Counted from the first letter of the stretch, positions 34,106-45,497 are shown. The stretch: DNA of 50,293 nucleotides from Rhodospirillaceae bacterium (GCA_029265995.1 JAJUFM010000009.1:1-50293); one strand, 5' to 3'. The notes: generated by a model not told the origin, from the sequence alone. A program made the numbers and translations.

Positions 34106-34963
34106 TCAGCTCTCGGCGCGAGCCTCTTCGCCGGCCTCAGCGGCGGGCGCCTGGGCTTCAGCGGCTTCTGGAGCAGCCTCCGCCGCGCCTTCCGCCGGGG
34201 CTTCCGAGGGGGCTTCCGGCAGAGCCTCTACTGGCGCCTCGGCCGAGGCACCGATATCGACGCCGCGCGCGGCCATCTCCTGCTGCAACCCATCGAGCAC
34301 TGCTTCGGCCATCAGGTCGCAGTAAAGCTGAATCGCCCGAACCGCATCATCGTTCCCCGGGACCGGATAGGCGATGCCTGCCGGGCTGGAGTTGGAATCG
34401 AGGACTGCAATTACCGGGATCCCGAGCTTGTTCGCCTCGAAGACGGCAAGGTGCTCCTTGTTGGTGTCGATGATAAAAATGGCGTCCGGCAGCCCGCCCA
34501 TGTCCTTGATGCCGCCAAGAGCCGCTTCCAGCTTGTTGCGCTCGCGCGTACGGTTCAGCGTCTCCTTCTTCGTCAACCCGGTATGTTCCTGGGACAGGAG
34601 CTCTTCGAGTTCCTTCAGGCGACGAATGGAATGCGAGATGGTCTTCCAGTTGGTCAGCATGCCGCCGAGCCAACGCTCGTTAACGTAGTACTGACCACAG
34701 CGCTGGGCCGCAGCGGCAACGATCTCGCTCGCCTGCCGCTTGGTGCCAACGAACAGGATACGCCCTCCACCGGCCGCGATCTCACGAGCAAACACCAACG
34801 CCTGGTGCAGAAGGGGAACCGTCTGCTCCAGATTGATGATGTGAATGTTGTTCCGAACACCGAAGATGTAGGGTGCCATCTTCGGGTTCCAGCGACGGGT
34901 GGTATGACCAAAGTGTGCGCCGGCCTCCATGAGCTGGCGCATGGTGAAATCAGGAAGTGCCAT
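34106..34963 (-). CDS. rpsB: Small ribosomal subunit protein S2
   Basis: S2 binds the 30S subunit near S1. In 285 residues it shows [44 protein letters not shown] and [14 protein letters not shown]. The last 45 or so residues form an Ala/Pro/Glu-rich tail that the E. coli protein lacks. ATG at 34963 has GGAG upstream and gives the usual N-terminus; a 15-codon upstream extension is unlikely. A candidate promoter lies at 35086-35114, just after dnaE, and tsf is downstream. Confidence 0.97.
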   Translation of the reverse strand: MALPDFTMRQLMEAGAHFGHTTRRWNPKMAPYIFGVRNNIHIINLEQTVPLLHQALVFAREIAAGGGRILFVGTKRQASEIVAAAAQRCGQYYVNERWLGGMLTNWKTISHSIRRLKELEELLSQEHTGLTKKETLNRTRERNKLEAALGGIKDMGGLPDAIFIIDTNKEHLAVFEANKLGIPVIAVLDSNSSPAGIAYPVPGNDDAVRAIQLYCDLMAEAVLDGLQQEMAARGVDIGASAEAPVEALPEAPSEAPAEGAAEAAPEAAEAQAPAAEAGEEARAES

Positions 34964-35085
34964 CTTGTCTTTCTCCGGTTGATCCGCCGCAGGGTAGTGA
35001 TCCAGCAACTAATGGCAGTGCCGAACACCGGAGCGACCGCGCGACAACGGCCGCGGATCCCCGCGTGTGGTTTCAGTGCGGGCTG

Positions 35086-35114
35086 GTCATATCCCCCGGG
35101 CGCCGAAAATGCAA
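35086..35114 (-). promoter_or_regulatory. Candidate promoter of rpsB-tsf
   Basis: On the minus strand TTGCAT (35109-35114) and TATGAC (35086-35091) are separated by 17 bases, about 120 bases before the rpsB start. This leaves a leader long enough for S2 autoregulation, though no known leader structure is recognised. Confidence 0.45.
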
Positions 35115-35135
35115 GGAACGGCGAGGCCCCTGCGC

Positions 35136-38100
35136 CTATAAGTCCTCGACAATGAGACCGGGGAGAGACTTGATCGACTGCCGGCAACTTGGTGACAGCG
35201 CATAGCCGCCGGGAAGGTCGATCTCCACCTCCCGCTCCTCTTCGAGCGTCAGCACCATGGTCACCCGACCGCGCCCCCGGCGATCTCGCTCGAGCACCTC
35301 TTTGAGCTGCTCCACTGGCGAGGGTTCCTGCACAAAGATCTTCAGACCGGCCGCGGTCTTGGCAAGGGCTTCATCCAGATCCTCGAAATCGTGCGCTGTC
35401 AGGCGGAGATCACTGCCCTCCCCTGCCCGTTCCACACTGACGGTAGCCAGCAGTGGCTTGCCGCCGTCCAACAGATGGCGGCAGCGACCCAGTGTCTCGG
35501 AAAAGCAGGTCACCTCAAAAGCGCCGGTTGCGTCGGAAAGCTGAACGAAGGCGAAGCGACTTCCCTTCTTGGACGTTCTCTCCTGCTTGCCAATGACGAT
35601 TCCGGCCAGCACCTGCCGGCTTTGCCCCCCAAGGATCGCCTTCGGCAAGTCGGCCACGCTGACCACCCGCCGGCGCTGCAAGAGGTTGCGGTAAGAATCA
35701 AGCGGATGGGCGGAAAGATAGAAGCCCAGCGCGTCGAACTCACGTTGGAGCCGTTCCATTGCGGGCCAATCGGCCACGGCCTGCAGCTTGAGCGTTTCTG
35801 GTTGAGGGGTGCCTCCCAATAGGCTGAACTGGCTGCTCTCTCTTTCGTTCGCGGCGCTGACCGCATGGCGAACGATACTTTCCGCCGCCAGATAGCACCG
35901 CTGCCGATTGCTTTCGAGCCGGTCGAGGGCGCCGGCGCAGACCAGATTTTCAATGGCGCGCTTGTTGATGGCCCGGGCGTCTATCCGTCGCGCAAAATCA
36001 CCCAGCGACTTGAAGGGCCCATTGCGCTCGCGCTCGTTGATCAGCTGCTTCATTGCACTGGCGCCCACGTTCTTGATGGCGCCTAGCGCATAGCGAATGC
36101 CCTTTCCACCCTCCGGCAGCGGCTCGACTGCAAAGTCCGCATAGGAGTGATTGACATCAGGCGGCAACAGCGGGATGCGCAGCCGATCGAGCTCTTGTCG
36201 AAAGAGCGTGAGCTTGTCCGTATTGCCCATGTCGTAGGTCATGATCGCGGCCATGAACTCGACCGGGTAGTTCGCCTTGAGGTAGGCCGTTTGGTAGGCG
36301 ACGAGAGCATAGGCCGCCGCGTGGGACTTGTTGAAGCCGTAGCCTGCGAACTTGTTGACCTGCTCGAAGATCGCGCGCGCCTTTTCTTCGGTGACGCCGC
36401 GCTCCATCGCGCCCTTCACGAAGATCTCGCGCTGGGCGTCCATCTCCTCCTTGATCTTCTTGCCCATCGCACGCCGCAGCAAGTCTGCGGCCCCTAGAGA
36501 ATAGCCCGCCAGTTCCTGGGCAATCTGCATGACCTGCTCCTGGTAGATCATGATCCCGTAAGTTTCCTTCAGGATCGGCTCCAGGGATTCATGCAGGTAA
36601 TCCGGTTCTTCTTCGCCCTTCTTGCGACGGATGTAGGCCGGGATGTTCTCCATTGGGCCCGGCCGGTAGAGCGCGACCATGGCGATCACGTCCTCAAAGC
36701 GGTCAGGCTTCAAGCGCTTCAGGGCATCCCGCATACCGGCCGACTCCAACTGGAAGATGCCGGCCGTGTCCCCGCGCGCCATGAGCTCGTAGGCGGGTGC
36801 GTCATCCAGCGGTAAAGAGTCCAGGTCGAAGTCAGGCCTATGCTCGCGAATGAGGTCGCGCGCGCGGGCCAGGACCGTCAAGGTCTTCAGGCCCAGAAAG
36901 TCAAATTTCACAAGGCCAGCCAGTTCCACGTACTTCATGTTGAACTGAGTCACCGGCATATCCGAGCGCGGGTCGCGATACAGCGGGACGAGCTCGTCCA
37001 AGGGTCGATCGCCGATCACCACACCAGCAGCGTGAGTAGAGGCGTGGCGGTAGAGCCCTTCCAGCTCGAGCGCTATGTCGATCATTCGACCGACCGTCTC
37101 ATCCTCCTCCCTGGCGGCTCGCAGCTGCGGCTCCCCATCGAGCGCCTGCTGCAGGGTTACCGGATTGGCGGGGTTGTTCGGCACAAGCTTGCACAGGCGA
37201 TCTACCTGACCGTAGGGAAGCTGCAACACGCGGCCGACATCGCGCAGCACCGCCCGGGCTTGCAACTTCCCAAAGGTAATAATCTGCGCGACCTTGTCCC
37301 GCCCGTAGCGTTCCTGCACGTAGCGGATCACCTCGTCCCGGCGTTCCTGGCAAAAGTCCACGTCGAAGTCCGGCATGGACACGCGTTCAGGATTGAGAAA
37401 CCGCTCGAACAGCAGTCCCCAGCGAAGGGGGTCCAGATCAGTGATCGTCAGCGAATAGGCAACCAGTGAGCCGGCGCCGGAACCACGCCCGGGTCCTACC
37501 GGTATCTCCTTGAACTTCGCCCATTTGATGAAGTCGGCGACGATGAGGAAGTACCCGGGAAAGCCCATCTGCTCGATGATGCCGAGCTCATAGTTCAATC
37601 GCTCGCGATAGGCCTTCGCCTTGCCCGCGCGGGCCTGCTCATCGTCATCCGGCTGGTAGACATGCAGCTCCAGACGCCGCTCCAGCCCGGCTTCTGCCTG
37701 CGCGCGCAGTTCGGCAACTTCGTCGCGGCCGCCTTCGGTTTGGAAGGGCGGCAGGATGGGCTTCACGACCTGCGGGAAGTAGGCGCAGCGCTGCGCGATG
37801 ACCAAGGTGTTCGCAATGGCCTCCGGCAGATCCTCGAACAAGGCCTCCATCTCTTCCGCGCTCTTGAAGCGGTACTCCGGAGACAGGCGACGGCGGTTGG
37901 TTTCGAGCACATAGGTGCTGCCGGCGATACAGAGGAGTGCGTCATGTGCCTCGAACTGTCCGGCGCGCGCAAAAAAAGCATCGTTCGTGGCGACCAGCGG
38001 CAGGTCGTAGCTGTAGGCCAGCTCAATGAGGCGCTCCTCGACCGCCAGCTCGTCAGGGAGACCGTGGCGCTGGAGCTCGATGTAGCAGCGGTCAGGAAAG

Positions 38101-38597
38101 ATCGACTTGAAGCGGCGGGCGAGGCAATGGGCGAGCTCCTCGTCTCCAGCCAAAAGCGCCTGAGAAAGAGGACCATCGACACCGCCAGTCAGCAGCAGCA
38201 ACCCTTCTGACCAGCGCTCCAGGTCCGCGTAACCGACGTGCGGCTCTTGGTCGTCCGGTGTTTCCAGGAACGACTTGCTGACCAGCTTCAGGAGGTTTCG
38301 ATACCCCTTCTCGTTCTGAACGAGCAGCAGAACGCGCTCTATGGGGCGTGGGCGCGCGCCTACCTCCTCCTGCGGCTCCCAAACCGCGACAACACAGCCG
38401 ATGATCGGCTGAATTCCTGCACCGGCAGCCGCAAGGGAAAACTCCATGGCACCAAAGAGGTTGCCGCTATCGGTAACGGCAACCGCAGGCATGCCGTGCA
38501 TACTGCAGAGCTTGACCAGTTCCTTGATGCGGATAGCACCTTCGGAAAGAGAATAGGCCGAGTGGACCCGCAGGTGGACAAAGTTACTCTTCGACAT
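35136..38597 (-). CDS. dnaE: DNA polymerase III alpha subunit
   Basis: The replicative polymerase catalytic subunit, 1153 residues. The PHP domain comes first (FVHLRVHSAYSLSEGAI). The C-family polymerase core contains the catalytic Asp pair in MPDFDVDFCQERR, the preceding PVGPGRGSGAGSLVAYSL, and the third Asp region. Helix-hairpin-helix and OB-fold segments follow (QERTSKKGSRFAFVQLSD). Its length and the absence of an exonuclease insertion fit DnaE1. ATG at 38597 gives the usual start; ATG at 38606 and TTG at 38633 are in frame. It lies immediately downstream of the PBP4 gene and upstream of rpsB. Confidence 0.97.
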   Translation of the reverse strand: MSKSNFVHLRVHSAYSLSEGAIRIKELVKLCSMHGMPAVAVTDSGNLFGAMEFSLAAAGAGIQPIIGCVVAVWEPQEEVGARPRPIERVLLLVQNEKGYRNLLKLVSKSFLETPDDQEPHVGYADLERWSEGLLLLTGGVDGPLSQALLAGDEELAHCLARRFKSIFPDRCYIELQRHGLPDELAVEERLIELAYSYDLPLVATNDAFFARAGQFEAHDALLCIAGSTYVLETNRRRLSPEYRFKSAEEMEALFEDLPEAIANTLVIAQRCAYFPQVVKPILPPFQTEGGRDEVAELRAQAEAGLERRLELHVYQPDDDEQARAGKAKAYRERLNYELGIIEQMGFPGYFLIVADFIKWAKFKEIPVGPGRGSGAGSLVAYSLTITDLDPLRWGLLFERFLNPERVSMPDFDVDFCQERRDEVIRYVQERYGRDKVAQIITFGKLQARAVLRDVGRVLQLPYGQVDRLCKLVPNNPANPVTLQQALDGEPQLRAAREEDETVGRMIDIALELEGLYRHASTHAAGVVIGDRPLDELVPLYRDPRSDMPVTQFNMKYVELAGLVKFDFLGLKTLTVLARARDLIREHRPDFDLDSLPLDDAPAYELMARGDTAGIFQLESAGMRDALKRLKPDRFEDVIAMVALYRPGPMENIPAYIRRKKGEEEPDYLHESLEPILKETYGIMIYQEQVMQIAQELAGYSLGAADLLRRAMGKKIKEEMDAQREIFVKGAMERGVTEEKARAIFEQVNKFAGYGFNKSHAAAYALVAYQTAYLKANYPVEFMAAIMTYDMGNTDKLTLFRQELDRLRIPLLPPDVNHSYADFAVEPLPEGGKGIRYALGAIKNVGASAMKQLINERERNGPFKSLGDFARRIDARAINKRAIENLVCAGALDRLESNRQRCYLAAESIVRHAVSAANERESSQFSLLGGTPQPETLKLQAVADWPAMERLQREFDALGFYLSAHPLDSYRNLLQRRRVVSVADLPKAILGGQSRQVLAGIVIGKQERTSKKGSRFAFVQLSDATGAFEVTCFSETLGRCRHLLDGGKPLLATVSVERAGEGSDLRLTAHDFEDLDEALAKTAAGLKIFVQEPSPVEQLKEVLERDRRGRGRVTMVLTLEEEREVEIDLPGGYALSPSCRQSIKSLPGLIVEDL

Positions 38598-38671
38598 GCT
38601 GTCCATTCTTCGCGCAAATCGGAGTCGCACCAAAACCCCAGTAAGACAGGCACGCCTGCTTCACCCCGCGA

Positions 38672-40192
38672 TCAAAAAGCATTCGTGTTACGCAGAATTG
38701 CAAAATCGCGCCGCATGGCCTCAAAGGCATCGGCCCGCGCTATGGGCCGACCCGGCGCTCCATTGACAAGGAATGCAAAAGCACCCCAACCACCATCGGC
38801 GAACCGCAGGTAACCTGCATAGCTGGTGACCGACACGGGGACGCTCAGGCCGCCGGTCTTACCGACTACGCTCCTCGACCAGAGCGCATCTCCTCCGCTG
38901 AGAAGGGTGCCCCGGGCATGAGCCGGAAGAGACAGGCTGCCCAGCAGTGGTTGGAAGAGGTCCAGGCGAGCATAGACATAATCGAGGAGTGAAATCAGCT
39001 CCCGGGCGCTTAGACGGTTGTCGGGGTCCAGCCCACTACCGTCGCGCAACACAGCCCTCGCTTCTGCCCCGACTGCAAAGCGGCTACCCGACGCCAGGGA
39101 GCGTAGATAGTCGCCCAGATGAGCCCCTGCTTCCGCCAGATGCAGAGGCGGCAGGCTTCCCATGGCCCGAGCCAGGTCCAAAGCCAGCACATCGGCGGAG
39201 AAGTTGTTGGAGTAATACATCATCCCGGAGAGGAGCTCGCTCAGCGAGCGGCTCTCATGTTGCGCCAGGATCGTGTGATATGGCGCGGGGCCGTACGCAA
39301 ATCGAAGGCCGCCGCCGACACGCACCCCTTCCCGCTCCAGAAAGCCTCGCAGGAGCTCGCCCGTGAGGCGCTCAGGGTGCGCCACCGAACGCCGAAGGGA
39401 GACTCCTTCATTGCCGATCGGCAAGCCACCCGCAATCTCCGTCTGCTCCTTATCCCCCAGGTTCCGGTGAACGGCGGTCAGCGCAGCACCGCCACCAGAA
39501 GTGGTTGTTGCCTCGACCAGCAGCTTGAAGGACGGAAGTCCAAAGGGTCGCGGCTGAACCCATGCCTGCTGTCCTGGATTAAGACCCGGCCGTAAGTCGA
39601 TGGAAACCGTAGAGAAGTTCACACCAGCAGCAGAAAGCGGTGCAGCATAGGAATGCGCGCTCTGTTCCCGCGCTCGGCAGCGGTCCGCAGGGCTGCAGGC
39701 GATCTCACCGAAACGGGAAGCGTCGATGATCAAATCACCGGCAACCTCGCGAACACCCAAGAGAGCTACTTCCCGAGCCAGAACGGCCAGCCCTTCCTCC
39801 GTCAACGCCGGATCCGCGCCTCCCAGCAGCACGAGGTCGCCAGCGAGCTGACCGTTCTGCACCGGGGCGGTTGCCGCCAAACGGGTCGTAAAGCGATGGT
39901 TGGCACCCCAGATATCCAAGGCTCGCGTTCCCGTAACCAACTTGGTAACGGAAGCCGGCGTAAGTTGACGATCCGGTTCCAGCGCTGCGATCACCTTGCC
40001 TTGATCCAGCGCCACGACCATCGCGGAGACTGCCGCGCCCCGGTTCTGCAGGGCAGCGAGGTTAGGCAGGCTTTGGCCCCAAGCAGGCAGGGCCGGGAGC
40101 AGCAGAGCCAGCAGAACGCCGATGGTGGCGTGGACGAGCTTCGCAAGTCGCCCGTTGTCGCGGCGGTGAGCTAACGCTATCTCTCGAACCAT
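38672..40192 (-). CDS. dacB: D-alanyl-D-alanine carboxypeptidase/endopeptidase, PBP4 type
   Basis: A periplasmic penicillin-binding protein of the S13 family that trims peptide side chains and cross-links in peptidoglycan. After a signal peptide ([14 protein letters not shown], to about residue 40) the 506-residue protein shows SVTK (Ser81, Lys84), SNN (328-330) and KTG (445-447), the three active-site motifs in correct order. A large insertion between the first two is typical of PBP4. ATG at 40192 has GGGGG upstream. The start is 13 bases from that of the divergent trmFO. Confidence 0.94.
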   Translation of the reverse strand: MVREIALAHRRDNGRLAKLVHATIGVLLALLLPALPAWGQSLPNLAALQNRGAAVSAMVVALDQGKVIAALEPDRQLTPASVTKLVTGTRALDIWGANHRFTTRLAATAPVQNGQLAGDLVLLGGADPALTEEGLAVLAREVALLGVREVAGDLIIDASRFGEIACSPADRCRAREQSAHSYAAPLSAAGVNFSTVSIDLRPGLNPGQQAWVQPRPFGLPSFKLLVEATTTSGGGAALTAVHRNLGDKEQTEIAGGLPIGNEGVSLRRSVAHPERLTGELLRGFLEREGVRVGGGLRFAYGPAPYHTILAQHESRSLSELLSGMMYYSNNFSADVLALDLARAMGSLPPLHLAEAGAHLGDYLRSLASGSRFAVGAEARAVLRDGSGLDPDNRLSARELISLLDYVYARLDLFQPLLGSLSLPAHARGTLLSGGDALWSRSVVGKTGGLSVPVSVTSYAGYLRFADGGWGAFAFLVNGAPGRPIARADAFEAMRRDFAILRNTNAF

Positions 40193-40205
40193 GGAAAAGA
40201 CCCCC

Positions 40206-41579
40206 ATGTCCTCAGCAAAGTTCGCTCCGGTACATGTCGTTGGTGGCGGTCTCGCCGGCAGCGAGGCCGCATGGCAGATTGCCCAGCGTGGCGTACCCGT
40301 CGTGCTGCATGAAATGCGACCGCAACGCAAGACGCCTGCACATCAAACCGGAGGCCTTGCGGAACTCGTTTGCTCGAACTCCTTTCGGTCGGACGATCCC
40401 ATGAACAATGCGGTCGGGCTCTTACATGCGGAGATGCGACGGTGCGACAGCCTGATCCTTCGCTGCGGCGATGCCCATCGCGTTCCGGCAGGGGGCGCGC
40501 TTGCAGTAGACCGCCACGGCTTTTCGGACGCTGTGACGGCCGCGCTCGAGGCTCACCCCTTGATCGAGATCCAAAGAGAAGAGATCGGCGGCCTACCCCC
40601 AAGCGAATGGGACTCCGTTGTCATCGCAACCGGCCCCCTGACCTCTCCTGCCCTCGCGGAAGCCCTTAGTGATTTGAGCGGTCAGGAAGGATTGGCGTTT
40701 TTCGACGCCATCGCGCCCATCGTCCACCGCGAAAGCATCGACTTCGGCACGGCCTGGTTTCAGTCACGTTACGACAAGGGCTCTGGCAAGGACTACATCA
40801 ACTGCCCGATGAACCAGGAGCAGTATGCAGCCTTTATAGATGCGATCTTGGCCGGCGAAAAAACCGAGTTCCGCGAATGGGAAAAGGATACGCCCTACTT
40901 CGAGGGGTGTTTGCCCATCGAGGTCATGGCGGAGCGCGGTCGCGACACCTTGCGCTACGGGCCGATGAAGCCCGTCGGCCTGATCGATCCGGCAACAGGT
41001 CGAGAGCCCTATGCGGTCGTGCAGCTACGCCAAGACAACGCCTTGGCGACGCTCTTCAACATGGTCGGCTTCCAGACCAAGCTGAAGTATGGGGAGCAGG
41101 TTCGCATCTTCCGGATGATTCCCGGCTTGGAGCAGGCTGAATTCGCCCGATTGGGCGGGATACATCGCAACACTTTTATAAATTCACCCAAGGTATTGGA
41201 TGATCTTCTTCGCATGAAGAATGAACCGCGGCTGCGGCTTGCGGGCCAGATCACCGGCGTTGAAGGTTATGTGGAGAGCGCCGCCGTCGGTCTCCTTGCG
41301 GGGCGGTTTGCGGCTGCTGAACGCCTGGGCGAACAACCGCTTCCGCCGCCTCTCACCACAGCGCTTGGCGCGTTGCTCAACCACATCACCGGCGGTGCGA
41401 ATACGGAAACCTTTCAGCCGATGAACATAAACTTCGGCCTGCTGCCACCGCTGGAGCCGCAGCCGGGCCAGAAAAGGCTGAAGAAGCGCGACCGCAAGCC
41501 AGCCTTGGCCCAGAGGGCGCTAGACGAGCTGGAACTATGGCTCAATCAAGCGGACAGAATCGTCGAGGCGACGGCGTGA
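40206..41579 (+). CDS. trmFO: Folate-dependent tRNA-uracil-54 C5-methyltransferase
   Basis: The flavoprotein uses methylenetetrahydrofolate and FADH2 to make ribothymidine at position 54 of tRNA. In 457 residues it has the FAD-binding [17 protein letters not shown], the signature [27 protein letters not shown] with a conserved Cys, and [25 protein letters not shown] at 40206 is preferred with GGAAAAGA upstream. The frame also opens with ATG at 40191, inside a CCATGG shared with the opposite start of dacB. Confidence 0.95.
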   Translation: MSSAKFAPVHVVGGGLAGSEAAWQIAQRGVPVVLHEMRPQRKTPAHQTGGLAELVCSNSFRSDDPMNNAVGLLHAEMRRCDSLILRCGDAHRVPAGGALAVDRHGFSDAVTAALEAHPLIEIQREEIGGLPPSEWDSVVIATGPLTSPALAEALSDLSGQEGLAFFDAIAPIVHRESIDFGTAWFQSRYDKGSGKDYINCPMNQEQYAAFIDAILAGEKTEFREWEKDTPYFEGCLPIEVMAERGRDTLRYGPMKPVGLIDPATGREPYAVVQLRQDNALATLFNMVGFQTKLKYGEQVRIFRMIPGLEQAEFARLGGIHRNTFINSPKVLDDLLRMKNEPRLRLAGQITGVEGYVESAAVGLLAGRFAAAERLGEQPLPPPLTTALGALLNHITGGANTETFQPMNINFGLLPPLEPQPGQKRLKKRDRKPALAQRALDELELWLNQADRIVEATA

Positions 41580-41633
41580 TGGCGCGTTAGTCTCTATAAG
41601 CAGGGCCTAGGGTTTCACCCCTAGCATCGCTTT

Positions 41634-41648
41634 GTTCACGAAATGATC
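41634..41648 (+). promoter_or_regulatory. Possible SOS box upstream of uvrA
   Basis: GTTC-N7-GATC at 41634-41648 differs by one base from the consensus GTTC-N7-GTTC and lies 110 bases before the uvrA start. uvrA is a classical SOS gene, so LexA control is plausible, but a single near-match is weak evidence. Confidence 0.45.
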
Positions 41649-41758
41649 CTCGTTTTTCCAAATGAGGGATCCCATACTAGAGCAGATTCATGCATTCGAT
41701 CCGGCAGCTAGTTTTTCCGGATGAGTCGCGATCCGCTATAGCAGACCCCCTTCCCCGG

Positions 41759-44635
41759 ATGAGCAACCCTATGCCTTTGGAAGTAGCAGGCCCGAAGATC
41801 CAAGTACGCGGTGCGCGCGAGCACAACCTCAAGAACATCGATGTGGCGCTGCCCCGGGACAAGCTGGTCGTCATCACGGGTTTGTCCGGCTCGGGGAAGT
41901 CCTCGCTGGCCTTTGATACCATCTACGCGGAAGGCCAGCGCCGCTACGTCGAGTCCCTCTCGGCTTACGCGCGGCAGTTCCTCGAATTGATGCAGAAGCC
42001 CGACGTCGATTCGATCGAGGGCCTTTCTCCTGCGATCTCCATCGAACAGAAGACAACTTCAAAGAACCCGCGCTCAACCGTCGGAACGGTCACGGAGATC
42101 TACGACTACCTGCGCCTTCTCTTCGCTCGCATCGGCATTCCCTATTCGCCGGCGACCGGTCTTCCAATCGAAAGCCAGACCGTCAGCCAAATGGTCGACC
42201 GGGTCATGGAGCTACCGGAACGGACTCGACTCTACCTCCTCGCCCCCATCGTGCGCGGCCGCAAGGGCGAGTACCGCAAGGAGCTGCTGGATCTGCAGAA
42301 ACGCGGCTTTCAACGCGTCAAGATCGATGGGGAGATCTACGAGATCGAGGAAGCCCCGGCGCTGGACAAGAAGCGCAAACACGATATCGAGGTGGTCGTT
42401 GACCGTCTTGTCGTGCGCGAAGGGCTCGAGCAACGCCTGGCGGATTCCTTTGAAACCGCGCTGGAACTGGCCGATGGCCTGGCGTTCACGGAGAATGCCG
42501 ATACTGGCGAGCGGTTGATTTTCTCCGCGCGCTTTGCCTGCCCCGTCTCGGGCTTCACGATCGATGAGATCGAACCCCGCCTCTTTTCCTTCAACAACCC
42601 ATTCGGCGCCTGCCCCACCTGCGACGGGCTGGGGGAAACCTTCTTCGTATCGTCGGATCTCGTAGTCCCTGACCGCAATCTACCTTTAAGCGGCGGCGTC
42701 ATCGCGCCCTGGGCAAGCTCCACCTCCCCCTACTACCGCCAGACGCTCAACTCCTTGGCAAAGCATTTCGGGGTCAGCATGCAAACTCCCTGGAAGGACC
42801 TGCCAGAGGAGGTGCGCGACGCCATTCTCTTCGGCACGGGGGGCGAGCCGGTGACCATGAGTTTCGATGACGGCTTGCGCCGTTATGAGACGCGCAAGGC
42901 TTTTGAAGGCGTGGTGCCCAATCTCGAGCGCCGCTGGAAGGAAACCGATAGTGACTGGGTGCGCGAGGAACTGGGCAAGTACCGCGCCAGCCGGCCCTGC
43001 GATGCGTGTCAGGGAAACCGGCTCAAGCCCGAGGCGCTAGCGGTGAAAATCGATGCTCTGCACATCGGACAGGTGGCCGACATGTCGGTGGAGCAGGCCT
43101 TCTACTGGTTCGCCGACCTGGAGCCAAAGCTTACCAGCAAGCAGCAAGACATTGCCCACCGCATTCTCAAGGAGATCCGTGAGCGGCTCGGCTTCCTCAA
43201 GGACGTGGGTCTTACCTACCTCACCCTCTCCCGCGCCTCCGCAACGCTGTCTGGCGGTGAAAGCCAGCGCATTCGGCTGGCCTCCCAGATCGGTTCGGGC
43301 CTGACCGGCGTGCTTTACGTGCTGGATGAGCCCTCCATCGGCCTGCATCAGCGAGACAACGCCCGCCTGCTCGATACCCTTCGCCGCCTGCGCGACCTTG
43401 GCAACAGCGTGATCGTGGTAGAGCACGACGAAGACGCAATCCGCTCTGCGGATCACCTGATCGACATGGGACCGGGCGCTGGCGTGCACGGCGGCGAAGT
43501 CGTTGCCTGGGGCACGCCAGAAGAAGTGATGGCAAATCCCGCATCGATTACCGGACAGTATCTTACCGGCATGCGCCAGATACCGGTCCCCGCCATACGG
43601 CGAAAGACCCCCAGGAAGAAACACCTCGCCGTGAAGAAGGCTCGGGGCAATAACCTGAAGGAGGTAGATGCCAACATACCCTTGGGCTGCTTTACCTGCG
43701 TGACGGGGGTGTCCGGCAGCGGCAAGTCCACCTTGATCATCGACACGCTCTTCAAGGCCGCTTCGCGGCAGCTCAATGGCAGCCGTGCCCAACCTGCCCC
43801 ACACGATTCCGTCGAGGGCCTTCACCTCTTCGACAAGATCATCGACATCGACCAATCGCCGATCGGGCGCACCCCTCGCTCGAACCCTGCGACCTACACC
43901 GGCGCCTTTACGCCAATCCGCGACTGGTTCGCCGGGCTGCCGGAGGCGAGCGCCCGCGGCTACAAGCCCGGCCGCTTTTCCTTCAACGTGAAGGGAGGGC
44001 GCTGCGAGGCCTGTCAGGGCGACGGCGTCATCAAGATCGAGATGCACTTCCTGCCCGACGTTTATGTCCAGTGCGACGTCTGCAAAGGCAAGCGTTACAA
44101 TCGCGAAACTCTTGAGGTTACCTTTAAAGGCAAATCGATAGCCGATGTTCTTGAGATGACAGTTGAAGAGGCTGCACAGTTTTTTCAGGCCGTCCCGAGC
44201 ATTCGCAACAAAATGGAGACCCTGGAGCGGGTCGGCCTGGGCTACGTCCAGGTGGGACAGGCCGCGACAACCCTTTCGGGCGGCGAAGCCCAAAGGGTCA
44301 AGCTGGCCAAGGAGCTGTCACGGCGCGCCACCGGACGGACCCTCTATATTCTGGACGAGCCTACCACCGGCTTGCACTGGGAGGACGTGAAGAAACTTCT
44401 GGAAGTCCTTCATGCGCTTGTTGAACAGGGTAATACGGTGGTGGTCATCGAGCACAATCTCGAAGTGATCAAGACCGCCGATTGGATCATCGACCTCGGG
44501 CCCGAAGGAGGCGATGGTGGCGGCGAGATCGTGGCCCAAGGCACACCGGAAGAGGTAGCCCTATCCGAAGGAAGCTACACCGGCGCCTTTCTTGCCCCCT
44601 ATCTTCCGGGCCTGAAAAACCGTCGCAGCGCTTAG
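41759..44635 (+). CDS. uvrA: Excinuclease ABC subunit A
   Basis: The DNA-damage sensor of nucleotide excision repair, 958 residues. It carries two ABC ATPase modules: the first Walker A in [20 protein letters not shown], the second in [17 protein letters not shown], and two signature motifs ([26 protein letters not shown]). Zinc modules appear as CPTC/CDAC and [12 protein letters not shown] with [10 protein letters not shown]. Start choice lies between ATG 41759 and ATG 41771; upstream codons to 41690 lack support. A near-consensus SOS box lies upstream. It is followed by the convergent HAD gene 11 bases later. Confidence 0.97.
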   Translation: MSNPMPLEVAGPKIQVRGAREHNLKNIDVALPRDKLVVITGLSGSGKSSLAFDTIYAEGQRRYVESLSAYARQFLELMQKPDVDSIEGLSPAISIEQKTTSKNPRSTVGTVTEIYDYLRLLFARIGIPYSPATGLPIESQTVSQMVDRVMELPERTRLYLLAPIVRGRKGEYRKELLDLQKRGFQRVKIDGEIYEIEEAPALDKKRKHDIEVVVDRLVVREGLEQRLADSFETALELADGLAFTENADTGERLIFSARFACPVSGFTIDEIEPRLFSFNNPFGACPTCDGLGETFFVSSDLVVPDRNLPLSGGVIAPWASSTSPYYRQTLNSLAKHFGVSMQTPWKDLPEEVRDAILFGTGGEPVTMSFDDGLRRYETRKAFEGVVPNLERRWKETDSDWVREELGKYRASRPCDACQGNRLKPEALAVKIDALHIGQVADMSVEQAFYWFADLEPKLTSKQQDIAHRILKEIRERLGFLKDVGLTYLTLSRASATLSGGESQRIRLASQIGSGLTGVLYVLDEPSIGLHQRDNARLLDTLRRLRDLGNSVIVVEHDEDAIRSADHLIDMGPGAGVHGGEVVAWGTPEEVMANPASITGQYLTGMRQIPVPAIRRKTPRKKHLAVKKARGNNLKEVDANIPLGCFTCVTGVSGSGKSTLIIDTLFKAASRQLNGSRAQPAPHDSVEGLHLFDKIIDIDQSPIGRTPRSNPATYTGAFTPIRDWFAGLPEASARGYKPGRFSFNVKGGRCEACQGDGVIKIEMHFLPDVYVQCDVCKGKRYNRETLEVTFKGKSIADVLEMTVEEAAQFFQAVPSIRNKMETLERVGLGYVQVGQAATTLSGGEAQRVKLAKELSRRATGRTLYILDEPTTGLHWEDVKKLLEVLHALVEQGNTVVVIEHNLEVIKTADWIIDLGPEGGDGGGEIVAQGTPEEVALSEGSYTGAFLAPYLPGLKNRRSA

Positions 44636-44646
44636 GGCGGATAACG

Positions 44647-45411
44647 CTAGGACCGGGCACCTTCGAGCGGGCCGGCGCCAAGCTGCTCGGCAAGATCTAT
44701 CATGTCGCTTGCCACGACATCCCACGGCCCGGTGGGCCCGAGATCGGTTGTTTGCAAAGGGCCGTGCTCGGTCTCGCGCAGCACGAAGGCGGTTCGAAGT
44801 CCTACCGCGGAGGCTGCCTCCAGATCGCTATTGTGCGCGGCCACCAACATACACTCCTCAGGCTGCAGCCCGAGAACCTCAGCAGTTGCGAGATAGGAAG
44901 ACGGCTGTGGCTTGTATGCTCGGACGACCTCGGCGCCGAGAATGCAGTCCCACGGGATTCCCGCTCGTTTGGCCATGTTGGTCAGCAACAGGATGTTGCC
45001 GTTGGAAAGCGGCGCAACGAGATAATGCTCGCGCAGGCGTCGCAGCCCCTCCACGCTATCCGGCCAGGGGTCGAGCCGATGCCAGGCGCGGTTCAAGTCG
45101 TCGAGTTCTTCCGTAGCGAAAGTCTTCGGGTCCAGATTCCAGGCTTCTAGCACCCGCTCCAGGTTTTCCCGATGCAGGACATCCAGCCGGGTGAAGCTCC
45201 GGCGGCCATTGCGGATCTCCTCCATTGCCGGCTGGTAGAAATTGCGCCAGCTGTCCGCGAAAGCAGCTGGGTCTCCCTCGATGCCGTGGCGCGCGAGGAA
45301 AGCGGCGGCCTCCCGGGCGACGCCGCCGCGCCAATCCACCACGGTGCCAAAGGTATCGAAAAGCAACGCCTTGATCGGCCCACTCCCCTGTCGCGCTGCT
45401 TCGTCCGCCAT
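44647..45411 (-). CDS. Haloacid dehalogenase type II family hydrolase
   Basis: The 254-residue HAD-superfamily enzyme has the nucleophile Asp19 in LLFDTFGTVVDW, Ser in APLSNGN, Lys in YKPQPSSY and the acidic motif HNSDLEAA. This set matches the (S)-2-haloacid dehalogenase type II family. Many members act on other small organic substrates, so dehalogenation is only the family label. ATG at 45411 is preferred over 45423 because GGAGAGG precedes it. It lies 86 bases after the LpxR-like gene and may be the last gene of that transcript. Confidence 0.88.
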   Translation of the reverse strand: MADEAARQGSGPIKALLFDTFGTVVDWRGGVAREAAAFLARHGIEGDPAAFADSWRNFYQPAMEEIRNGRRSFTRLDVLHRENLERVLEAWNLDPKTFATEELDDLNRAWHRLDPWPDSVEGLRRLREHYLVAPLSNGNILLLTNMAKRAGIPWDCILGAEVVRAYKPQPSSYLATAEVLGLQPEECMLVAAHNSDLEAASAVGLRTAFVLRETEHGPLQTTDLGPTGPWDVVASDMIDLAEQLGAGPLEGARS

Positions 45412-45497
45412 CTGCCTCTCCATGGGGCTCTACCTCAGGAACAACATCGGAAATCTCGTTATGAGGTTCGAGGCGACCGCTCGCAATCGGAGTTTCT

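Noticed and set aside
33977-35155. 392-codon plus-strand frame
   Set aside because: Antisense of rpsB; no family signature and no start signal.
43037-44293. 418-codon minus-strand frame
   Set aside because: Antisense of the second half of uvrA; no recognisable motif.
44780-44810. GGTTCGAAGTCC, similar to a tRNA T-arm
   Set aside because: It lies inside the HAD hydrolase gene, and no acceptor, D-arm or anticodon stem can be drawn around it.
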